Shown here: positions 53,103 through 63,877 of the stretch, in pieces
Position numbering within the stretch: the stretch's first letter is position 1
Layout of the letters: each line of letters opens with the position of its first letter
Source: Salegentibacter lacus
GTDB taxonomy: Bacteria > Bacteroidota > Bacteroidia > Flavobacteriales > Flavobacteriaceae
Assembly: GCF_020164555.1 (NCBI RefSeq)
Contig: NZ_JAIQZB010000014.1
Span: 60,141-124,140 of the forward strand
Length of the DNA stretch: 64,000 bases
Direction: 5' to 3'
Made by a program: the position numbers and the translations under genes
The notes under the pieces: model-generated
What the model was told of the DNA's origin: nothing
Database searches by the model: none
What the model saw: only the letters and a program-made list of their open reading frames with translations

Positions 53103-54548
53103 ATGGAGAAGACAATAGACGAAAAACAACAGGGAAACACACTGGTAATGGAGCCTAAGCAAGGAAACAGCCGCAAACTTTTTATTGAAAGTTACGGCTG
53201 TGCGATGAATTTTAGCGACAGCGAAATTGTAGCTTCAATCCTTGCAAAAGAAGGTTTTAATACTACTCAAAAGCTTGAAGAAGCTGATCTTGTTTTGGTA
53301 AACACCTGTTCTATTAGGGACAAAGCCGAGCAAACCGTTAGAAAACGACTTCAAAAATACAATGCAGTCAAGAGAATAAACCCCGGGATGAAAGTGGGCG
53401 TTTTAGGTTGTATGGCCGAACGTCTTAAAGAAAAATTCCTGGAAGAAGAAAAGATCGTAGACCTTGTAGTTGGGCCGGATGCTTATAAAGACCTTCCAAA
53501 TCTTATAAATGAAGTTGAAGCAGGCCGGGATGCAATAAATGTGCTCCTTTCCAAAGAAGAAACTTATGGCGATATTTCTCCTGTTCGTTTGCAATCTAAT
53601 GGAGTTTCGGCTTTTGTTTCTATAACACGTGGTTGCGACAATATGTGCACCTTTTGCGTGGTGCCTTTTACCCGTGGAAGAGAACGAAGCAGGGACCCGC
53701 AAAGTATCGTGGAAGAAGTAAACGATCTTTGGGACAAAGGCTTTAAGGAAATTACGCTTCTAGGCCAGAATGTAGATAGTTATCTATGGTATGGCGGCGG
53801 ACTTAAAAAAGATTTTAAAAATGCTTCGGAAATGCAAAAGGCTACGGCCACAGATTTCTCCGCACTTTTAAGACTGGTTGCCGAAGCACAACCAAAAATG
53901 AGGATTAGGTTTTCTACTTCAAATCCGCAGGATATGACGTTGGAGGTAATTGAAGTTGTAGCGGCTTATCCAAATATTTGCAAGCATATTCATTTACCGG
54001 TTCAAAGCGGAAGTGATAGGATCTTAAAAGAGATGAACAGGCTGCACACCCGCGAAGAATATTTTAAACTTATTGACTATATAAGAGAATTAATGCCAGA
54101 ATGTTCGATCTCACAGGATTTAATCGTGGGCTTCCCTACAGAAACCGAAGAGGATCACCGGGACACATTATCATTAATGGAATATGTGAAATATGATTTC
54201 GGATATATGTATGCTTATTCTGAAAGACCCGGCACCATGGCTGCCCGAAAACTGGAAGACGATGTCCCTGCAGAAGTAAAACAACGAAGATTAGCTGAAA
54301 TAGTGCAGGTTCAGCGGGAACACAACCATTTCAGAACGCAAGCATACCTGGACAAAACCGTAGAGGTTTTAATAGAAAAGGAATCTAAAAAATCCAGTGA
54401 TCAATGGAGTGGACGTACCACCCAAAATACCGTAGCGGTTTTCCCAAAAGAACATTATAAAGTTGGGGATTTTGTAAACGTAAAAGTAAACGAATGTACC
54501 AGCGCAACCCTAATTGGAGAAGCAGTTGGATATAGTGAAAATAATTAA
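53103..54548 (+). CDS. miaB: tRNA-2-methylthio-N6-dimethylallyladenosine synthase
   Basis: 481 aa. UPF0004 domain with three Cys for the second cluster (Cys33 in YGCAMNFSDS, Cys69 in VNTCSIRDKA, Cys103 in GVLGCMAERL), and a radical SAM CxxxCxxC (Cys178, Cys182, Cys185 in RGCDNMCTFC), then a TRAM domain at the end. It adds the 2-methylthio group to i6A37 of tRNA. The N-terminal 25 residues are a short extension. A sigma-54 activator gene follows after 88 nt. Confidence 0.97.
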   Translation: MEKTIDEKQQGNTLVMEPKQGNSRKLFIESYGCAMNFSDSEIVASILAKEGFNTTQKLEEADLVLVNTCSIRDKAEQTVRKRLQKYNAVKRINPGMKVGVLGCMAERLKEKFLEEEKIVDLVVGPDAYKDLPNLINEVEAGRDAINVLLSKEETYGDISPVRLQSNGVSAFVSITRGCDNMCTFCVVPFTRGRERSRDPQSIVEEVNDLWDKGFKEITLLGQNVDSYLWYGGGLKKDFKNASEMQKATATDFSALLRLVAEAQPKMRIRFSTSNPQDMTLEVIEVVAAYPNICKHIHLPVQSGSDRILKEMNRLHTREEYFKLIDYIRELMPECSISQDLIVGFPTETEEDHRDTLSLMEYVKYDFGYMYAYSERPGTMAARKLEDDVPAEVKQRRLAEIVQVQREHNHFRTQAYLDKTVEVLIEKESKKSSDQWSGRTTQNTVAVFPKEHYKVGDFVNVKVNECTSATLIGEAVGYSENN

Positions 54549-54636
54549 AAAACAGCAGTTATTTCCAATGCGTAGAAATCGGTTTTAATAATTAGAAATT
54601 AGGTTTTTATTCTAACGGAGATAACAGAATTCATAT

Positions 54637-55914
54637 ATGGAATCAATTCAGGCAGTAAAACAGCGATTTGGTATAATTGGCGACGACCAGCGCCTTAATC
54701 GTGCTATAGAAAAAGCAATACAGGTTGCGCCTACAGATATTTCGGTATTGGTTACTGGAGAAAGTGGGGTTGGGAAAGAAAGTATCCCCAAAATAGTCCA
54801 CTCTTTATCGCATAGAAAACACGGGAAATACATCGCGGTAAACTGTGGTGCAATTCCTGAAGGAACTATAGACTCTGAACTTTTTGGTCACGAAAAAGGT
54901 GCATTTACCGGCGCCACCCAAACCCGAAATGGTTATTTTGAAGTGGCCGATGGCGGTACCATCTTTTTAGATGAAGTTGGAGAATTACCGCTTCCTACAC
55001 AGGTTCGTTTACTTCGTGTTCTGGAAAACGGGGAATTCATAAAAGTTGGTTCTTCTAAAGTCCAGAAATCTGATGTTAGGATTATCGCGGCTACCAACAT
55101 CAATATGCAGGAGTCGATTAAAAAAGAGCGTTTCCGAGAAGATCTTTATTACAGGTTGAGCACGGTAGAAATTAACCTTCCTCCATTGCGGGAGCGTAAA
55201 GATGATATTCATTTATTATTCAGGAAATTCGCTTCAGATTTTGCTTTAAAGTATAAAATGCCCACCATTAAGCTTCAGGATGATGCCGTAGGTTTGTTAC
55301 AAAAATACCGTTGGGGCGGAAATATTCGGCAGTTAAGAAATATTGCTGAACAAATTTCAGTCTTAGAACAGGAACGCATAATCGGTCCCGAACGTTTAAA
55401 AGAATATTTGCCCAATATTGGTAGTAATCTACCCGCAGTTATTTCTGATAAAAAGAAGGAAAGTGATTTTAGCAATGAGCGTGAAATTCTTTACAAAGTG
55501 CTTTTTGATATGAAAAGCGATCTTACCGATCTCAAGAAGCTCACCTTAAAATTAATGGAAAATGGAAATACCAAGAAGGTTCAGGATGAGAACGAAAGCC
55601 TAATTCAAAAGCTTTACGGTGATGATGACGGGGAAGATGTTGATGCTGAAGAATTAGAAGCTTTAAACGACGAGCGACTGGAAGTTTTACAGATTCCTCA
55701 AAACAGTCCGAAATCTGAAGCCAGCAGGGAAAAAGATAAATACTATTTTGCTGAAGAAATCCAGGAGGAAGAAACCCTTTCTTTGCAGGATAAAGAATTA
55801 GAACTTATTAAAAAATCTTTGGAACGACATAGCGGAAAACGCAAAGCTGCCGCTGAAGAATTAGGTATAAGTGAACGCACACTTTATAGAAAAATAAAAC
55901 AATACAACCTGTAA
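54637..55914 (+). CDS. Sigma-54-dependent transcription activator (no receiver)
   Basis: 425 aa. It begins directly with the AAA+ module: Walker A GESGVGKE (41-48), GAFTGA (88-93) for sigma-54 contact, Walker B GTIFLDEVGELP, and the arginine finger region. A charged coiled linker of about 110 residues (DDDGEDVDAEELEALNDERL) leads to a Fis-type HTH (KRKAAAEELGISERTLYRKI) at the end. With no receiver or GAF domain, the signal must come from another protein or from the linker. It is widely conserved in this location next to miaB and lptE in Bacteroidota. Confidence 0.93.
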   Translation: MESIQAVKQRFGIIGDDQRLNRAIEKAIQVAPTDISVLVTGESGVGKESIPKIVHSLSHRKHGKYIAVNCGAIPEGTIDSELFGHEKGAFTGATQTRNGYFEVADGGTIFLDEVGELPLPTQVRLLRVLENGEFIKVGSSKVQKSDVRIIAATNINMQESIKKERFREDLYYRLSTVEINLPPLRERKDDIHLLFRKFASDFALKYKMPTIKLQDDAVGLLQKYRWGGNIRQLRNIAEQISVLEQERIIGPERLKEYLPNIGSNLPAVISDKKKESDFSNEREILYKVLFDMKSDLTDLKKLTLKLMENGNTKKVQDENESLIQKLYGDDDGEDVDAEELEALNDERLEVLQIPQNSPKSEASREKDKYYFAEEIQEEETLSLQDKELELIKKSLERHSGKRKAAAEELGISERTLYRKIKQYNL

Positions 55915-55931
55915 TTTTAGTCCCCGATTTT

Positions 55932-56435
55932 ATGAAAAAATCTGCTTTATTTTTATGCTTCATTCTTTTGCTTTGCACCCAATCCTGCGGAATTTACTCC
56001 TTTACTGGTGCCGATACCGGCGATGCTGAATCCTTCCAGGTGAACTTCTTTCAAAACCAGGCCGATTTAGTAGAGCCGGGAATAGATAGAACCTTCACCT
56101 TACAATTACAGGATCTAATCCAGAATCAAACCAGTTTAAGCCTGGCAAACAACAACGCCGATCTTATTTTTGAGGGTGAAATTATCGACTTTTACGTAGC
56201 ACCAATTACCGCAACTTCTGAAAATACGGCTGCACAAAACCGACTCACTATCGCTGTAAACGTTCGTTATTATAATACCTTAGAGCCGGAAAAAGATTTT
56301 GACAGGCGTTTCTCTTTTTACTACGATTATCCGGCGAATGCGCAACTGGTAGGTGATGTTTTAGAAACTGCACTAAATGAAATTTACACAAGATTGACCC
56401 AGGATATTTTTAATGCCGCTTTAACCGATTGGTAA
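55932..56435 (+). CDS. lptE: LPS-assembly lipoprotein LptE
   Basis: 167 aa. Lipoprotein signal with Cys19 (FILLLCTQSCGIYSFTG); the GIYSFTGA start after the Cys is typical of Bacteroidota LptE. The body is mixed alpha/beta and ends in a helix with ALNEIYTRLTQDIFNAALTDW. It should plug LptD in the outer membrane for LPS export. 17 nt after the sigma-54 activator gene and 1 nt before the next gene. Confidence 0.88.
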   Translation: MKKSALFLCFILLLCTQSCGIYSFTGADTGDAESFQVNFFQNQADLVEPGIDRTFTLQLQDLIQNQTSLSLANNNADLIFEGEIIDFYVAPITATSENTAAQNRLTIAVNVRYYNTLEPEKDFDRRFSFYYDYPANAQLVGDVLETALNEIYTRLTQDIFNAALTDW

Positions 56436-56436
56436 T

Positions 56437-57303
56437 ATGGAAGCAAACGAATTCATAAAATTACTGCAACAACCGGCCGGCATTACCGCTGGGCAAACCA
56501 GTGCCCTGGAAAAGCTAATTCAAAAAGCGCCCTATTTTCAGGCGGCACGTGCAGTTAGGCTCAAAGGTTTAAAAGAGCACCAGGAATTCAGTTACAACAG
56601 CGCGCTAAAAAAAACCGCTGCTTACACTACCAATCGTAGCGTACTTTTCGATTTTATTACTTCCGAAGAATTTAATCAGAATAAAATTGCAAGGCAAATC
56701 CAGGATCAGGAAGAACAATTGCGAAATATAACCGTTTTTGAACCCGAAGAGGTTTTTGCCAAAAGAAGTATGGCTATCGATGAGGCCATTAAAATGCGCC
56801 AGTCTGAATCTGAACAGGTGATGGATCCTGAGCTGTTTTCTGAAAAAAGTACCGAAGCCAACGAGCTAACAGAGGAAGAATCAGTTGAAGATCGCTTAAA
56901 AATTGGCGAACCTTTGGAATTCAATTCTTCAGAATCACATTCCTTTTCAGAATGGTTACGACTCACTTCAGCAAAACCTATAAAAAGGGAAGAATCGGAA
57001 GAAGAATTTCCGAAAGATGATGTTCAGCATAAAAAGTTTGAACTAATAGATAAATTTATATCTAAAAGTCCAAAGATAAAACCAGGTAAACCTACCAACA
57101 AATCCAACCTCGCAGAAGTAAGCACAACCCCGCCTGAGTCATTAATGACAGAGACTTTAGCACGGGTTTATTTAGAACAAAAAAACTATAAAAAAGCCAT
57201 TCAGGCTTATAAAATATTAATTTTGAAAAATCCCGAAAAAAGTGGTTTCTTTGCTGACCAAATTCGGGCAATCGAAAAATTACAAGAAAATAATTCAAAA
57301 TAA
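56437..57303 (+). CDS. TPR-type protein of the lptE-secG cluster
   Basis: 288 aa, no signal peptide. The front half is helical (KLIQKAPYFQAARAVRLKGL), followed by a charged, likely disordered middle, and a single TPR-like pair at the end (LARVYLEQKNYKKAIQAYKI, LILKNPEKSGFFADQIRAIE). It keeps this place between lptE and secG in flavobacteria. The role is not known; a chaperone or scaffold job in envelope assembly is possible. Confidence 0.75.
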   Translation: MEANEFIKLLQQPAGITAGQTSALEKLIQKAPYFQAARAVRLKGLKEHQEFSYNSALKKTAAYTTNRSVLFDFITSEEFNQNKIARQIQDQEEQLRNITVFEPEEVFAKRSMAIDEAIKMRQSESEQVMDPELFSEKSTEANELTEEESVEDRLKIGEPLEFNSSESHSFSEWLRLTSAKPIKREESEEEFPKDDVQHKKFELIDKFISKSPKIKPGKPTNKSNLAEVSTTPPESLMTETLARVYLEQKNYKKAIQAYKILILKNPEKSGFFADQIRAIEKLQENNSK

Positions 57304-57305
57304 GA

Positions 57306-57650
57306 ATGAGCACCTTTACAATTTTTTTAGCATTAATAGTTATTGTAGCCTTTTTACTGGTAGTAGTAATTATGGTACAAAATCCTAAAGGCGGTGGTTT
57401 ATCTTCCTCTTTTGGTGGCAGCGGACAACAAGTAGGTGGCGTTAAGAAAACCGGTGACTTTTTAGATAAAAGTACCTGGACCTTAGCTACACTTCTATTA
57501 GTCCTTATTTTACTTTCTAACGTAACTATTATGGATGATTCTAGCTACGGCGAATCAAGGGTTTTTGACGAAGACGCATTGCCTGAGAATACCGCTACCC
57601 CACCGGCACAAATGCCAGGACAGCAACCTGAATCTGACAACGGGCAATAA
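57306..57650 (+). CDS. secG: Protein-export membrane protein SecG
   Basis: 114 aa. Two membrane helices (about 3-23 and 56-75) around the conserved loop VQNPKGGGLSSSFGGSGQQ, the SecG hallmark. The C-terminus has the long charged tail that is common in Bacteroidota. It is part of SecYEG. 2 nt after the TPR gene; a strong terminator follows. Confidence 0.95.
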   Translation: MSTFTIFLALIVIVAFLLVVVIMVQNPKGGGLSSSFGGSGQQVGGVKKTGDFLDKSTWTLATLLLVLILLSNVTIMDDSSYGESRVFDEDALPENTATPPAQMPGQQPESDNGQ

Positions 57651-57675
57651 ACGCTTAGTTCTTTATAAAATTTAC

Positions 57676-57708
57676 AAATGCCAGCTTATGACAAGCTGGC
57701 ATTTTTTA
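57676..57708 (+). terminator. Terminator after secG
   Basis: A 12-base stem (57676-57687 with 57693-57704, AAATGCCAGCTT/AAGCTGGCATTT) with a 5-base loop and a T-run. It closes the miaB-to-secG run. Confidence 0.93.
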
Positions 57709-57715
57709 TTGGTAA

Positions 57716-57746
57716 TTGGCAGTAAAAGCGGGGTGGCATAATTTTA
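57716..57746 (+). promoter_or_regulatory. Promoter of groES-groEL
   Basis: TTG (57716-57718), 20 bases, then TAATTTTA (57739-57746), seven of eight to the -7 consensus. No CIRCE element is seen between here and groES, so HrcA control is not indicated. Confidence 0.6.
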
Positions 57747-57803
57747 GAAATAGGCTTAGTCGCTTATTTAAAGATTAATTAACCTAAATAAAAATTTATA
57801 AAA

Positions 57804-58079
57804 ATGGGACTAAACATTAAACCGCTCTCAGACAGGGTTCTTATTGAGCCTGAAGCAGCCGAGACCAAAACGGCATCTGGAATTTACATTCCCGAAACAG
57901 CTAAAGAAAAACCACAACGTGGTAAAGTAGTAGCTGTTGGTAAGGGAAATAAAGACCACGATATGACTGTGAAAGTTGGTGATACTGTACTTTACGGAAA
58001 ATACTCCGGCACAGAATTAAAACTTGAAGGCACAGACTATCTAATGATGAGAGAAGACGATATTCTTGCAATAGTATAA
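57804..58079 (+). CDS. groES: Co-chaperonin GroES
   Basis: 91 aa, normal length. It starts [20 protein letters not shown], has the mobile loop ([20 protein letters not shown]) that binds GroEL, and ends [14 protein letters not shown]. It forms the heptameric lid on GroEL. The groEL gene follows after 91 nt, and a two-hairpin spacer lies between them. Confidence 0.98.
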   Translation: MGLNIKPLSDRVLIEPEAAETKTASGIYIPETAKEKPQRGKVVAVGKGNKDHDMTVKVGDTVLYGKYSGTELKLEGTDYLMMREDDILAIV

Positions 58080-58088
58080 GACTTCTTT

Positions 58089-58152
58089 TCCCCACTCCCG
58101 GGGAGATTTTCAAAATAAAATATTAACAATTTAGTTTCCGCTCCCGCGGAAA
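58089..58152 (+). other. Two hairpins between groES and groEL
   Basis: TCCCC-6-GGGGA (58089-58104) and TTTCCGC-4-GCGGAAA (58135-58152, 7 pairs). Neither is followed by a T-run, so they are more likely to protect or process the mRNA than to terminate it. The second overlaps the groEL leader 19 bases before the ATG. Confidence 0.55.
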
Positions 58153-58164
58153 TGATAAAATTAA

Positions 58165-59811
<1,647 letters not shown>

Positions 59812-59834
59812 TCATCAAACCACATTGAAGTATT

Positions 59835-59870
59835 AAAACCCGTTTCTTTATTGAAACGGGTTTTATTTTT
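59835..59870 (+). terminator. Terminator after groEL
   Basis: 12-base stem (59835-59846 with 59853-59864, AAAACCCGTTTC/GAAACGGGTTTT), 6-base loop, ATTTTTT behind it. Confidence 0.95.
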
Positions 59871-59918
59871 TGCAGAAACTTAAAAAGCTAGTTTTATTAA
59901 TTTCATTTAGAAAAATAA

Positions 59919-60545
59919 TTATTCCAATCCCGGAACAATTCTTTTGCCGTGATACGCCTTAGCATTGATTTCACGGTGCAATTCTTCCAGGTTTTTTGAG
60001 GTGATTTTTCCCGCACAAATCACTTCCATATCACCGGCCAGAGCTATTATTTTTTTAAGCTGAAAAACAGCTTCAGCCGCGGTATTTTCCCCTCCTGAAG
60101 TAAGGATACCATTTACAACCCCTGATTCTCTTAGAGATTTCACCGATTCTAAAATTGCCGGAGTTGCATCAATGGCTTTATGAAAGACAAAATTCATAGG
60201 TTTTCCTATTTCCACTAGTTTTTCAACGGCGTCAATATTTATCGTTTTATCTTCCTTTAAAATTCCTATTACCACGCCATCTATTCCAACTTCTTTACAA
60301 AAGGCTATATCACTAGCCATCTGCTTAATTTCAGCATTACTATAAACGAAATCACCACTCCGGGGCCTAATCATAACGCGTATTGGAATATTTAGGTGAA
60401 ACTTAACCGAACGGATCAATTCTCTGGAAGGTGTTAAACCTTCTACATCTAAATCTACGCAGAGCTCGATGCGATCAGCTCCATTTTTTTCAGCAATAAA
60501 AGCTTGTTCCAGGGTTTCTACACAGGCTTCTTTTATATAAGTCAT
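59919..60545 (-). CDS. cutC: CutC-family protein (TIM-barrel)
   Basis: 208 aa. It follows the CutC pattern: EACVETLEQAFIAEKNGADRI, then IELCVDLDVEGLTPSRELIR, IPIRVMIRPRSGDFVYSNAE, and the late ILTSGGENTAAE. CutC was named for copper homeostasis, but its enzymatic or metal role has not been proven. It is slightly short of the usual 240 aa at the end. Transcribed after the SRPBCC gene (9 nt apart). Confidence 0.9.
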   Translation of the reverse strand: MTYIKEACVETLEQAFIAEKNGADRIELCVDLDVEGLTPSRELIRSVKFHLNIPIRVMIRPRSGDFVYSNAEIKQMASDIAFCKEVGIDGVVIGILKEDKTINIDAVEKLVEIGKPMNFVFHKAIDATPAILESVKSLRESGVVNGILTSGGENTAAEAVFQLKKIIALAGDMEVICAGKITSKNLEELHREINAKAYHGKRIVPGLE

Positions 60546-60554
60546 TAAGTTATT

Positions 60555-61010
60555 TTAGCTTTTCTTCATAAAATCGAACCCACCTTTTCTAAGGTTAATG
60601 CCATATTCCAAATAAGCCTTTAAACAGGCCAGGAAATTTGCCCAACCTTCAGTATTTCTCCCAAACCACTGAATTCCCATATCATCAGCTTCCATCTTTC
60701 CTTCGGTTATTTTTAACAGCGTACTGTTTTTAGAAACTTCTGTAAGATTAATTTCAACCAATAGGTTTTTATCTTTTGCACCCTCCCATTCAAAAGAAAT
60801 CAATTTATCCGGATGTAATTTCAGCACATTTACCGGCGCATATTCTTCAAATTCAGGGAATTTCCAGCTAATTATTTTCCCCTCTTCCATCATCCCTGAG
60901 CTTTCAGCAATAAAATAATGTTTCATCTTTTCGGGATCTATTATCGCTTCAAAAACCTGAGCTTTGGGTTTTGCGATTTGCAGGGCGGTTTTAATTTCTA
61001 AGATTTTCAT
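60555..61010 (-). CDS. SRPBCC/AHSA1-type protein
   Basis: 151 aa. START/Bet v1-like: LQIAKPKAQVFEAIIDPEKM at the front (a typical AHSA1 start), ISFEWEGAKDKNLLVEINLT, TLLKITEGKMEADDMGIQWF and GWANFLACLKAYLEYGINLR at the end. It is a small cytoplasmic ligand-binding fold; ligand unknown. Upstream partner of cutC (9 nt). Confidence 0.85.
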   Translation of the reverse strand: MKILEIKTALQIAKPKAQVFEAIIDPEKMKHYFIAESSGMMEEGKIISWKFPEFEEYAPVNVLKLHPDKLISFEWEGAKDKNLLVEINLTEVSKNSTLLKITEGKMEADDMGIQWFGRNTEGWANFLACLKAYLEYGINLRKGGFDFMKKS

Positions 61011-61071
61011 AGGTTGAAATTCACTTAAATATAACGAGATTTAATCAAACCTGTTACAGTGTGGCTTAGAC

Positions 61072-63711
61072 TTAAAAACTAAACTTTAAACTCACCAAAA
61101 CCTGCGATGGTCTTAACCGATACGTACTTTGCACATAGGCAAAATCGGTATTGGAAACGCGTACAAATTCATCGGTGTTCAATACATTGTTCCAACTTGC
61201 TTCCAGGTCTATTCCCGAATCTTTAAAAGTGTACTGATAGCTTACATTCAAAAAATAATTATTGCGATTTTCTTCGGAAATATTATTAAAATAATATTCT
61301 GAATCCACACTGAAATACTGATTATCTGCCAAATAAAAGAATAGATCAAGTTCATGTTGTTGCGTTCTTATTTCATCAAAATTCCGGGCTTCAAAACGGG
61401 TTTGCAAAAAGCTAAAATTCCCTGTATAACTTGCGCTAAGCCAATCGGTGATTTCTGATTCCAAATCGAGCTTAAAACCTAAATTTTGATTTTCTACATC
61501 GGCCAGGTTGCCGTTTAGCAATTGCTCCCGGTTGGAAATAGAATAACTACTTCCCAAACTAAGCGTAGTATTTAACTTGCTGAAATATTTACTTCCCTTT
61601 ATATTCAGCCGGTGAGAATTGGCGTAATTTTCCTGCGCTACCGCTTCAAAAATTGTAGCGGCGTTTTGCCCAATTTGATTGCTGTAAAGTAAATTTCGCT
61701 TTGTTCTTCCGAAGGAATAAGAGAGATTCGCAAAAAGCGATTTCAAAGGATTCCTAAACCGAAGTTGCCAGGAATAATTCTGACTAAAATTTTCCGGCAA
61801 AGGGGAATTGTAATTTTGAAGGTTTCGGTAGTTATTCAGGATAAATCCGAAATAAACCTGGTTCATATCACCAAAATCGTTGCTAAGATTCGCTGAAAGA
61901 CTGGTTTCCCAAAATGCTGAAAATTTATTCTTAATATAGAAATTGGGTTCAAAAGTTAAGTGGTTAAGATCCTGGGCTTCGTTTAGCGTAGCATCTTCAA
62001 TGGCAAAACTTCGGTAATTCACAGGCGTGGTCAGCCTGATGTTCCAATTGTCTTTTTTATAAACAAATCGGCTGGTAGCGTAAAACCGGGAACTTAAAAA
62101 GTCGAGGTTATTCTGAAAATCACCACCTAAAACTTCATCTTCATTATTATCAAAAATGCTTAGCTCACTGCCAAGCGATTGGTTCTTTACTGAAACCCCG
62201 ACTTCAGGAGAAACGGTAACTTCTTTGATCTTTTTGGTAAACCCGGCGGTATTATCGCTGAAAAATGTGCTTGCTTCAATATTTTGCTGCATTTCGGCAG
62301 AATTATCTTCATTATTCAGCCGAGCTTCAAACTGCCCGGGTTGCACTTGTAAATTTTGATTAGCCTCAGTATAACCGGTATTTGATCTAAAAGTCACTAA
62401 TTGTTTCCCTACCGGTTTTAGTAATCTTAATTTATTCCGAATCACAGAAAATGGATTCGAAAGACGCTGACGAATTTGGGAATTCCCGGTACCGATATTT
62501 CCGCGCTGTGAATCCCAAAAACCGTTGATCTCCAGTTCATTTTTTAAATAATCATCGTCGGTATTTTTCTCTAAAATAAATTTGGATTGCAACGAATTAA
62601 TAAACAAATCATTATTGGTCCTTTCTAGAAGGTCAATAGTATCGGTAGGCGTAAAAAACCGGGTTTGCGTATTTCCAATTTGCTGCTGTGCATCGTTTAG
62701 ATAAGAAATATTCGTTTTGAGGTCTACATCCTTCTTAAGTCGAATTAAGTAATTTGCCGAGCCTAAATGCACATTATTATCCAACCAGCGTTCCTGGGAA
62801 AAAGGAGGTTCTGCCAGTTGACGTATGGAAAGCCAGTCAGACTTACTACTATTGAATTCTTCCCGGCCAAAATCGGCAATGGAAAAATCCCTGATCTCGC
62901 GCGAGACATCGCTCCCGGTATTATTGGCCTGGTAGGTAACAATCGCCTGGTTCTGTTTGGTAAAAAGCATAGGTGTGACTTTCGATTTCCAAAGTAATGG
63001 AGAAGATCCGGCACCAAGTTCAGCACTTCCGCTTACGGTGACATTCTTTTTAAGTTTAATATTTAGCGAAGCCCGTTCAGAAAATTCTAGGCTGTCCAGC
63101 AGTTTTACAGGCTGATGATTTTCCAGGATCTGCACTTTAGAAACATCGTCTGCCGAAATATTATTATTGGCCAAACTGTACCGACCTTCGAGCAAATCTA
63201 AACCTTCTATATAATATTTTTGAATGGGTTCCCCCTGGTATTCTATCTGGCCACCGGGTAGGATTTCTATACCCGGCATTTTTTTGAGCACATCGGCAAT
63301 TACGCGATCCTTCTGATCTTTAAATGCCGAAACCGAATAACTAATGGTATCACCCCGATGGTCTATAATTTTAGATTCTACCAAAACTTCTTTTAATGCT
63401 TCGGAAGAAGGGGAAAGCGCTATCTCCAGTCGCTGATCTTTATTCTGAATTCTCTGCTGCCAGGTCCTGTAGCCTATATAAGAGATCTTCAGGAAAAGTG
63501 AATCTACTTCAGTATGAAGGTTCACCTTAAAATCGCCTTCCCCGTTACTAATGCCATACGCTAAAATAGTACCTGTGGTATCCTTGCTTACAATTACAGT
63601 TGCACCGCTGAGAGTTTGATTGTTTTCATCAAGAATTTTCCCGAAAAGACTGGATTGCGCATATCCTGAGAGGGAAATCAACATAAGAAAATGAAGAAAA
63701 GTTTTATTCAA
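61072..63711 (-). CDS. CarboxypepD_reg/TonB-receptor-like outer-membrane protein
   Basis: 879 aa from a TTG start that yields a signal peptide (NKTFLHFLMLISLSGYAQS). A carboxypeptidase-regulatory-like domain (about 22-105; LFGKILDENNQTLSGATVIV) is followed by a plug-like region (VIADVLKKMPGIEILPGGQI, YYIEGLDLLEGRYSLANNNI) and a barrel of about 650 residues. There is no TonB box that I can be sure of. The TTG falls 1 nt after the stop of a truncated upstream gene, so the pair was co-translated. An IS1595-like element now sits in that gene and may cut the receptor off from its promoter. Confidence 0.85.
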   Translation of the reverse strand: MNKTFLHFLMLISLSGYAQSSLFGKILDENNQTLSGATVIVSKDTTGTILAYGISNGEGDFKVNLHTEVDSLFLKISYIGYRTWQQRIQNKDQRLEIALSPSSEALKEVLVESKIIDHRGDTISYSVSAFKDQKDRVIADVLKKMPGIEILPGGQIEYQGEPIQKYYIEGLDLLEGRYSLANNNISADDVSKVQILENHQPVKLLDSLEFSERASLNIKLKKNVTVSGSAELGAGSSPLLWKSKVTPMLFTKQNQAIVTYQANNTGSDVSREIRDFSIADFGREEFNSSKSDWLSIRQLAEPPFSQERWLDNNVHLGSANYLIRLKKDVDLKTNISYLNDAQQQIGNTQTRFFTPTDTIDLLERTNNDLFINSLQSKFILEKNTDDDYLKNELEINGFWDSQRGNIGTGNSQIRQRLSNPFSVIRNKLRLLKPVGKQLVTFRSNTGYTEANQNLQVQPGQFEARLNNEDNSAEMQQNIEASTFFSDNTAGFTKKIKEVTVSPEVGVSVKNQSLGSELSIFDNNEDEVLGGDFQNNLDFLSSRFYATSRFVYKKDNWNIRLTTPVNYRSFAIEDATLNEAQDLNHLTFEPNFYIKNKFSAFWETSLSANLSNDFGDMNQVYFGFILNNYRNLQNYNSPLPENFSQNYSWQLRFRNPLKSLFANLSYSFGRTKRNLLYSNQIGQNAATIFEAVAQENYANSHRLNIKGSKYFSKLNTTLSLGSSYSISNREQLLNGNLADVENQNLGFKLDLESEITDWLSASYTGNFSFLQTRFEARNFDEIRTQQHELDLFFYLADNQYFSVDSEYYFNNISEENRNNYFLNVSYQYTFKDSGIDLEASWNNVLNTDEFVRVSNTDFAYVQSTYRLRPSQVLVSLKFSF

Positions 63712-63712
63712 A

Positions 63713-63877
63713 TTATTCCAGTTCTATTTGGTTATTCCTTTTCGCAAATCTCTCTTTAAACGATTCAGCATATTTTTTCTTGGTTTCTTCAGAGATGGTT
63801 ACATTAGGGGGGAGGGGAGCATACCCCATTGGATCTTCCATATATCGCTTCCACACTTTATATAATTCAGTTTTAGA
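63713..63877 (-). pseudogene. 3' fragment of the gene upstream of the receptor, cut by an IS
   Basis: About 55 codons remain: TELYKVWKRYMEDPMGYAPL, then PPNVTISEETKKKYAESFKE and RFAKRNNQIELE. The frame closes upstream at a stop inside the IS-like left end (near 63887). Partners of this receptor class are often GLPGLI-type proteins, and this could be the end of one, but the fragment is too short to be sure. Confidence 0.65.

Noticed and set aside
57747..57803. CIRCE element ahead of groES
   Set aside because: No TTAGCACTC / GAGTGCTAA pair is present between the promoter and the groES start.
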